NCBI GenBank assembly: GCA_002433485.1
Contig: DJIF01000132.1
Span: 1-52,154 of the forward strand
DNA from: Deltaproteobacteria bacterium UBA6601
GTDB lineage: Bacteria > Myxococcota_A > UBA796 > UBA9615
DNA length: 52,154 bases
Direction of reading: 5' to 3'
Below, in pieces: positions 43,001-50,662 of the stretch. The notes under the pieces were generated by a model. That model did no database searches. It was given only the letters and a program-made list of their open reading frames with translations, and was not told the origin of the DNA. A program made the position numbers and the translations under genes. The stretch's first letter is position 1, and each line of letters opens with the position of its first letter.

Positions 43001-43821
43001 TTTGGTATTCCGACGATCTTACTGTTGGGGTTACCAATGGCCGCTATCTCAGCACCGACTGGGATTTTGATCAGGGCTACTTCTGGGACGATGCCATTAG
43101 CCGGGTGGGCTTCTTTTCCAACAAGGTGCTGGCGATGGAGGCCTTATTTGACCCCACCACTTACTTCCTCGGCCAGGATACTGCGGCCGATATTCGCGGC
43201 TTCCGGGTCAACTATGGGGCCAACTTTCTTGCTCCCCTGACGGAGCTGGTCGGTGACCTTATGGTTGGTGATGCGCCGGGCTTTGCCCCTTATGAGCTGG
43301 ACTCCCAGGTGGTCTTTCCCGACTATGCGGATCATCCGGTTGTATTGCCCCAAGGTGCGGTCCATATCGATCCCAACGCGGGCTTTACCATTCAGCTCTA
43401 CACCATGCTGTTGGGCTTGGCTTTGCTTCCGGACACTTACGACTCCAACATCATTGATTCGACTCGGATCTGGCTCGATGGAGCCGCTGACGAGATCGCC
43501 CCCGAGCTTCCTGTGGTAAGGCACGTTGATCCGGTCAGTGGCCTGGTCTGGGAGGCCGTCTCTTATCGTAATGAGGGGGGCGAAGAGCGAGGCATCGCTG
43601 CGCGCATGATCGAGCGGGCTAATGCCATGTCCGCCTACCTCGGTGAGCAACTGCCAGCAGCAGGCGACGATGACGATTCGGCCGGCGATGACGATGACTC
43701 GGCCGGTTCGTTCACTGCCCCAGATGACGCAGCTGAGATTGCCGAGAGGCTCCGTTTGCATAGGGAGAACCTCAACCTTCTACGCGCCATTCACGTGCAG
43801 CTCGGCATGCTCGATTTCTAG
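40006..43821 (+). CDS. large metzincin-like metalloprotease lipoprotein
   Basis: The protein (1271 aa) has a signal peptide with lipobox LAGC. The zinc site is HEMGHTLGLRHN (His678, Glu679, His682, His688) and SSVMDY (Met738) is the likely Met-turn; both match the HExxHxxGxRH type with a conserved downstream SVMDY. A Cys-rich spacer CSADSDCEDRVGARCDPLVG occurs near residue 305, a pattern frequent in Myxococcota surface proteins. Near the C-terminus are two copies of GDDDDSA (residues 1220-1233). It should be a surface zinc protease. The start is GTG, overlapping the coiled-coil gene's stop as GTGA, with AGAGGAG upstream. Confidence 0.92.
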   Translation: MKMHCAVRALLAAVTLLALAGCPEARPPLDLTQALPIAKTHFDGEWYFQRTVVDTPWASDFTFIGDQGELERIRWRIEQNLLVAVRSYERFAGSDPDRNPDGDYEGEPVAAWPIVSHFDIRRDYNRTTGEETNVIVENDFDRQWFERDYIRVDWSQNLITNWNFYAPNFVEMEPMAYAVTDPASPFAPVIEEGYLDVTSAFFAKPSTAIDPDFPEEGEIPLCWFFYRFDDCTAAEVVVRNSFLRVDERNYEAQLWTGQDMELFGYFDVQRPTYDEQYGPTNTGRIRYQSRWNLWQESHDDRSCSADSDCEDRVGARCDPLVGQCTLPYRERELRTIVWHGSPGLDERFAAVAEEVVGQWNEPMRDTVNALRFYECLDDGGSESECRDLEDSTIAVFEFCPNNPVLEGDPAVCGSPGTAPRLGDLRYNFLYNVPNPGRGNPFGFGPAQLDPLTGEIVSAAALVYEAEIRSYGAWARDLVQLLNGEISEEDFIAGENVSDWISARSEQLNRPSVYSAEEAQRLAAKVELQHRHTLPSLGSGDRSRRGKLQALRAAREVLREQPPAATAHPGLDARLDALIGSPLEQLAITDEALLSSATRPGQPMSEQLLERASPLRQIASKRLRRASQARMQRNAERCAYFREFVDPSLEADAARFAGMDPEQIRWELMLGVYRGTMAHEMGHTLGLRHNLEGSADPFNYGAEYWELRDDGDMAPRYLDPESNAERAAGIREYQYSSVMDYLSRFNSDRLGARSYDKAAIKFGYGRIMEVMTDAELNGWLLNEEYLAHLTGFVQPVLYDVDDTLVGIHYTDYLDYYGDLQARRDVPQRMLSDVNQVSEWWDSPHTYLATEDGEPVVPYRFCSDEFVGSAVKCLYFDEGADLYEIPLDLAQRYEAYYPLNNFARDQMFFNADGHAWRIWDRYFDPMIALNQWWVLEAQYLYSVEEDGDDVDGYLQRYDGYGPFTMGVRESFNLFARTLARPEPGGYERRVDWDGAETWAPLWYSDDLTVGVTNGRYLSTDWDFDQGYFWDDAISRVGFFSNKVLAMEALFDPTTYFLGQDTAADIRGFRVNYGANFLAPLTELVGDLMVGDAPGFAPYELDSQVVFPDYADHPVVLPQGAVHIDPNAGFTIQLYTMLLGLALLPDTYDSNIIDSTRIWLDGAADEIAPELPVVRHVDPVSGLVWEAVSYRNEGGEERGIAARMIERANAMSAYLGEQLPAAGDDDDSAGDDDDSAGSFTAPDDAAEIAERLRLHRENLNLLRAIHVQLGMLDF
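43663..43704 (+). repeat. tandem DDDDSAG-encoding repeat
   Basis: Two 7-codon units encode GDDDDSA GDDDDSA near the C-terminus of the metalloprotease. The unit is a lineage-type acidic spacer, usually found just after the lipobox; here it separates the main body from a short helical tail. Confidence 0.85.
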
Positions 43822-43837
43822 GCGATTGGAGCCCGTC

Positions 43838-44671
43838 ATGATGAATTGCAGAGGACCACTCAGGGCCCGACTCAAGCAACTGGTTGCAGGGCTGCTGGTC
43901 GCGGTGGTTGCGCCCCTGGTGTTGAGTGCTTGCGGGCCCGCCTTTCGCTTTCGTCCGGCTGGCTTGCTGGCAGCAGGTGATGTGGAGGTCGGCGGCGCCA
44001 TTGGTGCCGGCGTCCTACTCGACAACGGCACCGCCGGAGGCGCTGAGAGTCAGCTCTATGTCCGCTGGACCCCAGAGAAGGCTCCGCGCCTCGAACTGGC
44101 GCACCGTTTCTTCACCCACTCTTTCGTCTCTATGGGCTGGAGTCCTGAATTCCGCATTCAGGCGGTCAAGGGTCCCTTTGATCTGACCATCGATTTTGGC
44201 GGTGTGTTTGGCCTGTGCTGGACCCTGGCCTGCGGGCAGGACGTATCAGAGCACCCCGTCGGTGCTGCGGTTGGTTTTGATGTGGGCATGTCGGTGGGCA
44301 AGCGCTTTGGCAGTGAGAAGGCCGCCGCCGTCTACTTCTCGCCGCACTATCAAATGGCTTGGACTGTGGTCGATCCCAATTGGCCGGGTAAACGCTTGCT
44401 GCACTTTCCTGTCGGCATGGACATTCCTCTGGGCAATCCCCACATCTCGCTTCGTCCTGAGTTGGTCTTTGTGCTGCAACTACGCAGCGGCGGCCTTGAG
44501 CCCCTCAAGCGACTTGGAGGTGGTATTGCCATTGCGATCAATGGCCCCAGCCCGAAGAAGGCAAAGCGCCTAAAAAAGGAGAAGGCGGCCGCTCTCAAGG
44601 CGAAGCAGGAGGCTGACTCGGAAAGGGCCAAAGAGGCAAGCCCAAGCGCCCAGCAGGAGGGCCAGCGCTGA
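43838..44671 (+). CDS. beta-barrel-like or beta-rich lipoprotein, 277 aa
   Basis: I chose the ATG at 43838, with GGAG seven bases upstream, just after the metalloprotease stop. The N-terminus is a signal peptide with lipobox LSAC. The mature part has alternating aromatic/hydrophobic strands (VYFSPHYQMAW, ISLRPELVFVLQL) that resemble outer-membrane beta-strands. The tail is a highly charged Lys/Glu/Ala helix (KKAKRLKKEKAAALKAKQEA). No family is recognised. It is the last gene of the plus-strand run, so it may be the outer-membrane partner of the proteins before it. Confidence 0.78.
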   Translation: MMNCRGPLRARLKQLVAGLLVAVVAPLVLSACGPAFRFRPAGLLAAGDVEVGGAIGAGVLLDNGTAGGAESQLYVRWTPEKAPRLELAHRFFTHSFVSMGWSPEFRIQAVKGPFDLTIDFGGVFGLCWTLACGQDVSEHPVGAAVGFDVGMSVGKRFGSEKAAAVYFSPHYQMAWTVVDPNWPGKRLLHFPVGMDIPLGNPHISLRPELVFVLQLRSGGLEPLKRLGGGIAIAINGPSPKKAKRLKKEKAAALKAKQEADSERAKEASPSAQQEGQR

Positions 44672-44678
44672 GCCTTTG

Positions 44679-45701
44679 CTAGTGGCGGCCGGGCCTTGCA
44701 GTCTCGGCGCTGCGTTTCTTGTTCATTTCAGCCCGAACCAGCGCCACCGGATACAGAATCAGGTCGATGTAGACCTGTGAGAAGCGATTGCCAAGTGGGT
44801 TGTACCAGTCGCCGTCGGGGCGCATTCCGCCAGGGGTCCATAGTCCCATGGAGAGACCGAGGCCCGGATGCACCTGGTAGTTGAGGTCGAAGATGAAGGT
44901 GCTGTTGGCGCGTACTGGGTTGCCGCCATTGTTACCGGGGTTGCTGATGATGACTTCGTCGTAGCGGCCTGACGGGCTCTTTGGGTAGAGAAACCCGTAG
45001 CTCATGCGCAGCTGAGCGCTGAGGCTGAGCTTGCTGTTGAGTGCGCTGATCGTGAGGCTGAAGTCGTTGTGTAGCTGCAGGGCTGGATTACGCTCACCGG
45101 TCTCTACCGTAGCGCCCAGACTACAGCCCGTCGCAGGTGAGCAGGGCCTTTCGACCAAAAAGCTGGCAGTAGTGTAGCGATGGAGTCGGGGGCCGGGGGT
45201 CACTCGGTAGGAGAACTCCAGTCCGTCCAGGACAGGTGCAGTGGCCGATAGCTGGAACCAGGGCTCTATGGCGGTGATTAGGGAAGCGGCCTGAGATGCT
45301 TTGCTGGTGGGCAGGAACAAGTCCAGGCCGATGGCGGCGTTGAGCACCTTGGGGGCCGCCTTTGGGCGGGGTAGCTGCTGAGAGATGCTTACCATCAGGT
45401 CGTCGAGCATGGGCTCAAAGGCATAGGTGGTGTCCGTGACGGTCAGCTCCTGGAAGAGGCCCAGCTGTGCTGACAGGTTGAGCTGACCGTTGATGGCGTA
45501 GCTTGGCCACAGGCGGAGGCTGCGGGTGAAGCTGCGGGTGTGCAGCGGGGAGAGATCCTGAACGTGTCCTACCGAGAATGCGTGCTCGATGAGCACCGAA
45601 CTGCTCGCGAAACGTTTTGCAGCGGAGTCCTCAGCGCTTGTGGGCTTGGCCCAACTCAGTGCGAGTACGATGACCAGAGGGGTGACATACAGAGTGCGCA
45701 C
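44679..45701 (-). CDS. outer-membrane beta-barrel-like exported protein
   Basis: I chose the GTG at 45701, which starts a signal peptide (VTPLVIVLALSWAKPTSA) with a likely type I cleavage before EDS. The longer frame upstream is Ser/Pro-rich and does not suit. The mature protein (about 320 aa) alternates polar and hydrophobic residues with many aromatic strand ends and Gly/Asn turns (ISNPGNNGGNPVRANSTFIF), and ends with YIDLILYPVALVRAEMN. This fits a transporter-like beta barrel, but no family can be named. The stop lies seven bases from that of the convergent lipoprotein. Confidence 0.78.
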   Translation of the reverse strand: MRTLYVTPLVIVLALSWAKPTSAEDSAAKRFASSSVLIEHAFSVGHVQDLSPLHTRSFTRSLRLWPSYAINGQLNLSAQLGLFQELTVTDTTYAFEPMLDDLMVSISQQLPRPKAAPKVLNAAIGLDLFLPTSKASQAASLITAIEPWFQLSATAPVLDGLEFSYRVTPGPRLHRYTTASFLVERPCSPATGCSLGATVETGERNPALQLHNDFSLTISALNSKLSLSAQLRMSYGFLYPKSPSGRYDEVIISNPGNNGGNPVRANSTFIFDLNYQVHPGLGLSMGLWTPGGMRPDGDWYNPLGNRFSQVYIDLILYPVALVRAEMNKKRSAETARPGRH

Positions 45702-45750
45702 GACCCCAGGATAGCAGCGCCCGGCAAGCCGGCATGTTGAGCTCTTTGCC

Positions 45751-48600
45751 CTAAGGGCACGGAAGTCCGCAGCCATCTTCGCCGCGGGGCACAACCCGGA
45801 ACGAGCTGATGGCGTTGGACTGTACCGCTGCGCTGTAGAGAAGTCGGCCGTCGTTGCTGACGGCGACGCCATTGACCCAGTCCAATCCTTTGGGATCAAC
45901 CCGGGCACTTACCGGCTCCAACCGGCCCTGCTTGTCTCGTTTGAGTACGGTGATGGAGTCATCGGTGCGCGAAGCAACGAAAACCAGCTGACCGTCGGGG
46001 CTGATGGTGATTCCCGCCGCCCCCTTAAGCGGTGCAGAGCTGCTCTTCTTGACGGTCTGGAGGTGGCTCATCCTGCCATCGATGGGGTTCCTGGCCAGCA
46101 CCACGATGTTGTCTTCAACTGGGCTGGTGACGTAGAGGTGCCGATCGTCAGGTGAGATGACGATGAACTCGGCGCCGTGCAGGTCGGCTCGTTCGATGGG
46201 GTCTCGCGCAGCGAGACTGCCGTTGTCGGGGTTGCGGTCGAAGTGCGCGACGGTGCTTGCCTCGTGACAGGCTGCGTACAAGTGTCGACCATCGCTGCTG
46301 ATGGCGATGGCTTCGACGCCACGGAGGAAGTCGGCTGGATAGCTGCCTGCTGCGCTGAGCGTGCCGCTGGGGTCGACCTGGAAGTGATGGATGCAGCCCT
46401 TGCCCTGCCACTGGAAGTCCGCGACATAGAGGTGGCCGCCGGGATGGGAGACCACATCAACGGGGAAGGAACGCTGACCTCCGCAGCCGGGGATGGGGAG
46501 TTGTCCGGCTTCGCTGAGAATCCCGGTGGTGGGGTCGCGCCGATACAGGTACAAGGTCGGGTAGTCTGCCTCGACAACTGCAGCGAAGGCTCCGTCGGGA
46601 CGGGTGACCGCGACATTGAGTACCGCTCCTTCTCCAGAGGCTTCCAGTTGGCGGACAGGAAAGGGTAGCGCCTCAAGCTTCCCGTTGCGGTCGCTTGCGA
46701 AGGAGCCGACCGCGACTCCAGACGAGCCCCTTGGTGCGATGTACACATGCCGGCTGTCCGGGCTGATCTCCATGTTGTAGGCCCCTGCCAGGTTGCCGAC
46801 TCCGCCTTGCCCCTTCTGGGTGAAGGCGGTCGAGCCTTTGTGGTCCATTTCGGCCAGTGCGTCGACGATGCCGTTGGTGATGTAGAAGCGCTCAGCGCCG
46901 GCCACTACCTGGCTGAAGGGTCGGTACAACCAGGGGCGGGTTGGCATGGGGGGGCCCTCGCCGTCGATCTCTTCGTTAGCCCACGGAAAGCGACTGTAGT
47001 CCAGCCATTGTGGCGAAGCGTCGACATGGCGGAGCAGGGTGAGTTCGCTGCCGTTGCGCTGATACAGGCGCAGGTTGAACCAGGTGGAAAGTGAGCTGAT
47101 CGCCACTCGGCTGCCGTCGCGGCTGACGGCCAGGGAGGTCGGTGTGGCAAATGGGCCGCCTCCCATCTCGTCGTCACCGAACTGGGCGTACATTCCGGGC
47201 ACGCAGCCCTGAACTTCAGCTTGTGGTGCGGCAGTACCCTGCCAGGAGAGCGCACCGCTCGCCGGATTTCGCGTAAAGATCGCGAGGCTGTGGTCGCAAA
47301 AACCGGCGGCATACAGCTGGTCGCCCTGTGGGGTAATTGCCAGAGCATCGACGTTGAGCAGCCCTTTCCCGGAGTTGATGGAGGCGATCTTTTCTGCTCC
47401 TACCGGCGTTAACTTCCAGGCGCTCAGGGTGGAACGGTCAAAACCGGCGACGTAGAGGTGCTTGCCCTCTGGAGAGAATACTGCGCTGCGGACTCCGGCC
47501 AGATCAGGGTCTTCAAGAACCTGCACCAGCCGCAGTCTGCCATCGGCTCCTGCGTCGTCGCGGTAAAGGGTGATGGTCTTGGTGTCCATGGCCGCCAGCC
47601 ATGGGCCCCAGGTGGCCAGGCCCCAGGCGGCGGGGAGTTGCTCTCCAGTGGGTGCTATGGCGCCGCGCTGGTCGCGGGTGAAGCGGAGCAGGCCTTCCCG
47701 ACCAGCGACGTACACGGATCGTCCGTCGCCGGAGATCGCGACCGCTATGGCTGGGCCGACCGGGTGGGAGCTGGCAAAGCGCAGCTTGCCGTCTACCCGA
47801 GTGAGGTGAGTCAGAGCCTTGCTCTCCCGGGCTGCCAGGTAGACGTCCTGGTCGTCGTTACTGACTGCCACTCCCTGCAGACCAGCGAGACCTTGCAGCC
47901 CGCCGCTGGCGTGGTGAAGTCGGCTGACTGGGACCAGTCTAGGGCCCGGCTCTGTGCAGGAAGGCTGGCAGGCGGTGGGCTGATGAATGCTGGCGTGGAT
48001 GCAGGTGAAGTCGTCCACGCAGCGGTCCAGGGTGGCGGGGTCTTCGTCGTCGCAGGTTCCGCAACTGCGGCCCTGTTGGTCGCGTCCACAGCTTTGATTC
48101 CAGCTGCAGGCCCCCGCGCTGCGCAGGCCCCCGCTGATGGGTTCGATGGGAGCCAGATATTCAGGGCCAGGTGCGCCCATCCCCATTCCCTCTACAGCAG
48201 GCCCGTTCGGCCCTGAGCCAGCTTCACCCCAGCCAGCCCCAGGGTCTCGTTCCATAGAACCTGTGCGCTGACCCGATGGGCCGTCATGGTCGCGCGGCCC
48301 GTCTGAGCCCTGGGGACCACCGGGATTCTGCTGTGCATCTCGCTCCGAGCCTTCGCTTGGGAACTCGGGTCCGGCCATCCCTTGACCGGCAGGCGGACTC
48401 AGGGAGGAAGAGCTGGCGCTGGCTTCAGCTGAACTGCTGTGTTCCCCTCCTGCCAGCTCGGACTGCTCACCCTCTGCTTGCTTCGGGTCGGAGTCGCTGC
48501 ATTGACAGCCGTTCAGCGCTGACATCGCCCAGGCAAGGATCAGGCTCAGTGCAAACTGAGCGGGGAGGCGATTCGATCTGGTCAAGTAGGGTCGCACCAT
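45751..48600 (-). CDS. beta-propeller lipoprotein (lactonase-like repeats)
   Basis: The protein (949 aa) has a signal peptide with lipobox LNGC (Cys32). A long low-complexity Ser/Gly/Pro spacer (about 35-155) and a Cys-rich segment (CSWNQSC, CGTCDDED, CVDDFTC) follow. The rest has about eleven copies of an ISPDGRHLYVA-like unit, the blade motif of lactonase-type beta propellers. With so many units it may form one large or two smaller propellers. No catalytic residue can be assigned. It should sit at the cell surface. It is divergent from the GT-C-like gene across about 120 bases with no clear promoter. Confidence 0.87.
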   Translation of the reverse strand: MVRPYLTRSNRLPAQFALSLILAWAMSALNGCQCSDSDPKQAEGEQSELAGGEHSSSAEASASSSSLSPPAGQGMAGPEFPSEGSERDAQQNPGGPQGSDGPRDHDGPSGQRTGSMERDPGAGWGEAGSGPNGPAVEGMGMGAPGPEYLAPIEPISGGLRSAGACSWNQSCGRDQQGRSCGTCDDEDPATLDRCVDDFTCIHASIHQPTACQPSCTEPGPRLVPVSRLHHASGGLQGLAGLQGVAVSNDDQDVYLAARESKALTHLTRVDGKLRFASSHPVGPAIAVAISGDGRSVYVAGREGLLRFTRDQRGAIAPTGEQLPAAWGLATWGPWLAAMDTKTITLYRDDAGADGRLRLVQVLEDPDLAGVRSAVFSPEGKHLYVAGFDRSTLSAWKLTPVGAEKIASINSGKGLLNVDALAITPQGDQLYAAGFCDHSLAIFTRNPASGALSWQGTAAPQAEVQGCVPGMYAQFGDDEMGGGPFATPTSLAVSRDGSRVAISSLSTWFNLRLYQRNGSELTLLRHVDASPQWLDYSRFPWANEEIDGEGPPMPTRPWLYRPFSQVVAGAERFYITNGIVDALAEMDHKGSTAFTQKGQGGVGNLAGAYNMEISPDSRHVYIAPRGSSGVAVGSFASDRNGKLEALPFPVRQLEASGEGAVLNVAVTRPDGAFAAVVEADYPTLYLYRRDPTTGILSEAGQLPIPGCGGQRSFPVDVVSHPGGHLYVADFQWQGKGCIHHFQVDPSGTLSAAGSYPADFLRGVEAIAISSDGRHLYAACHEASTVAHFDRNPDNGSLAARDPIERADLHGAEFIVISPDDRHLYVTSPVEDNIVVLARNPIDGRMSHLQTVKKSSSAPLKGAAGITISPDGQLVFVASRTDDSITVLKRDKQGRLEPVSARVDPKGLDWVNGVAVSNDGRLLYSAAVQSNAISSFRVVPRGEDGCGLPCP

Positions 48601-48723
48601 GAACTGTGCTCGTTACTCTAAACCATCAGCGCTCTCGGTCTGGGCGAAGCGAGGCAAGGAGGGGGAGTTCCCTGGCCTCAGCCCTTCCCCCGCCGGGAAC
48701 AGGAGGACTACAATTCAATCAAT

Positions 48724-50649
48724 ATGGGGGATATGAACCGCCGTTCACAGCTGCTGATCGTCGTCATCGGTACGTTCCTTGCCTGGGGGGGCGTGGTGGA
48801 TGGGGCAGACTCCATCGTCCACTACGTGTTCGGCATTGTTGATGGGGTCGGCAATGACCCGCTGTCCATCATCAAGCCCATTTTCAACCCCGAGCCGATG
48901 TTCACCTATGCCTATCGGCCTTTGTCCACGGTCATCTTGAAGCTGGGCGGGCTGGTCTTCGAGCGGGACACAGAGGGGCTTAAGGCCTTTACTTTTCTAC
49001 ACGGCCTGGCGCTGGTCCTCTTCGGTCTGGGCGCGCGCCGCTTTCTTCTGGCTCATGGACTCACGGCTCAGGTCAGCTTGCTGGCCGCTCTCGCTGCCAT
49101 GCTCTGCCCCACGGTGCTGTGGAGTGCCTGGACTCTGCCTGAGTACGACATGGTCGGGGCGGCCTTCGTCCTGTTCGCTGCCGCTGCTTTGCGTGAGGGT
49201 CGTATGGGGCGCTTTGTGCCTCTCGCTCTGCTTGCGATGGTGACCAAGGAGACTACCGCGGCACTGATGTTTGCTTATCTCTTGGCTTTTGCGCTGTTGC
49301 ACTTGCGGCAGGACCGCAGGCCTATGTACCTGGCGGTAGGTTACTTCATGTGCTTGCTGGCGGCGGTATCGCCAACTTTGGTTGTTGAGGCCCCTGTCTC
49401 TCATGAGTTCTATGTTCGTAGCCGGTTCTTTGAGTTCAGTCGGGTCTTTTGGCTGGCGGTCCACAATGTCAGTCAGCTGCTCTACTCGTTTGGGCCGGCT
49501 GGGGCGCTGTTGTTGTGGTACGCGGTGCGCCCGCGGCGACTGCGGGTGCCACTGTTGGCGTTGAGCGCGAGCCTCTTGTTGCTACCCCGGGTCAGTCACT
49601 ACAACCACTACGAGGCTATTGTCTTTTCCGACCCTCTGTGGGTTGGTTGTTCCTCCGGTTTCCTGGCCGTCGGGCTTGGGTTGCTGGTATGGCGAGGTGA
49701 TCGGGACCAACGGCTGCTCGCCCTGACCGTTATTCTGGGCTTTCTTGGTCTGCTCGCGGGGCCGGTTCTGGCCAGTGCGGCGCGCTCTGATCTGAGCGCT
49801 CGGCTTTATGCACCGCTGCTGCCGGCCCTGTTCGGCTTGGCGCTGCAGGGTGCACAATTGCAGCTTGTCGCTCGGCCTCAGCCCCTGGTGCGTCTGAGTC
49901 GAACAGCCTGCGGTTTTTTGGCTCTCTGCCTGCTATGGCAGCCTCTGGCTGGGGCAATCTCTCAGTGGGGATTTTGGCAGGCTCGCTTTCCCACCGAGCT
50001 GTCGGTCAAAAAGGAATTGATCGAGAGGCTGAAGCCGCCCTGCCCGCGGGTCTATTACCCTAACCACAATCAAGAGCTGGCCATTGAGGAGCTTGGGGTG
50101 CTTGGCGATGTCCCCGCTGAGATCCAGGAATGTGTCGCATTGGTGCAGCTTCTTGAGACCGACATTCGCCAGGATGCGACGGTTTGGAACCAGTGGATTG
50201 TCGCGGTGGACGGCTTGCGTGGGGTGGATCAGGCGCGCAAGCGGGTGGACTCCAGCGACGTCACCGATGCGCTGATGAATCAGGGGCCTATGCCCCGTGG
50301 CGTGCAGTTGTTCGTGCAGACGCCGCGGAGCACCATGAGTGCTGAGCTGAACGAGCGCATCAAACCGGACTTCCGCTGGGCTGAAACCCGCCTCCCCGAG
50401 GCCCGGGTGGGTACCTTTGAGCAGGCCATCGGCATCATGTACGTGGAAACCACGATGCTGGAAGAGTTCATGCGCCGCCGAGCTCATTACGCAAAGACCG
50501 AGGCTCGTGCTTATTCCTCGCTACCCCTGTGGTTGAATGAGTTGCCGCAGCGACTGTTGAGCGGTTTGCCGATCATTGAGAGCTACCGTTATGAGGCGCT
50601 CCTCTACGGCTTTGAGCCGGGGCGGAAGGTGATTGCGCCGGCCGAGTGA
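48724..50649 (+). CDS. GT-C-like polytopic membrane protein
   Basis: The protein (641 aa) has about ten membrane segments in the first 430 residues, starting with LLIVVIGTFLAWGGVV. The first periplasmic loop has FNPEPMFTYAYRPLSTV, and later YDMVGAAFVLFAAAAL, in a layout like GT-C sugar transferases and related O-antigen/mannosyl enzymes. The C-terminal 210 residues are soluble. No specific activity can be given. AGGAGG occurs at 48701, but it is 17 bases from the ATG at 48724; the internal ATG at 48733 is an alternative start. Confidence 0.8.
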   Translation: MGDMNRRSQLLIVVIGTFLAWGGVVDGADSIVHYVFGIVDGVGNDPLSIIKPIFNPEPMFTYAYRPLSTVILKLGGLVFERDTEGLKAFTFLHGLALVLFGLGARRFLLAHGLTAQVSLLAALAAMLCPTVLWSAWTLPEYDMVGAAFVLFAAAALREGRMGRFVPLALLAMVTKETTAALMFAYLLAFALLHLRQDRRPMYLAVGYFMCLLAAVSPTLVVEAPVSHEFYVRSRFFEFSRVFWLAVHNVSQLLYSFGPAGALLLWYAVRPRRLRVPLLALSASLLLLPRVSHYNHYEAIVFSDPLWVGCSSGFLAVGLGLLVWRGDRDQRLLALTVILGFLGLLAGPVLASAARSDLSARLYAPLLPALFGLALQGAQLQLVARPQPLVRLSRTACGFLALCLLWQPLAGAISQWGFWQARFPTELSVKKELIERLKPPCPRVYYPNHNQELAIEELGVLGDVPAEIQECVALVQLLETDIRQDATVWNQWIVAVDGLRGVDQARKRVDSSDVTDALMNQGPMPRGVQLFVQTPRSTMSAELNERIKPDFRWAETRLPEARVGTFEQAIGIMYVETTMLEEFMRRRAHYAKTEARAYSSLPLWLNELPQRLLSGLPIIESYRYEALLYGFEPGRKVIAPAE

Positions 50650-50662
50650 GGTGCGGCTGGTC

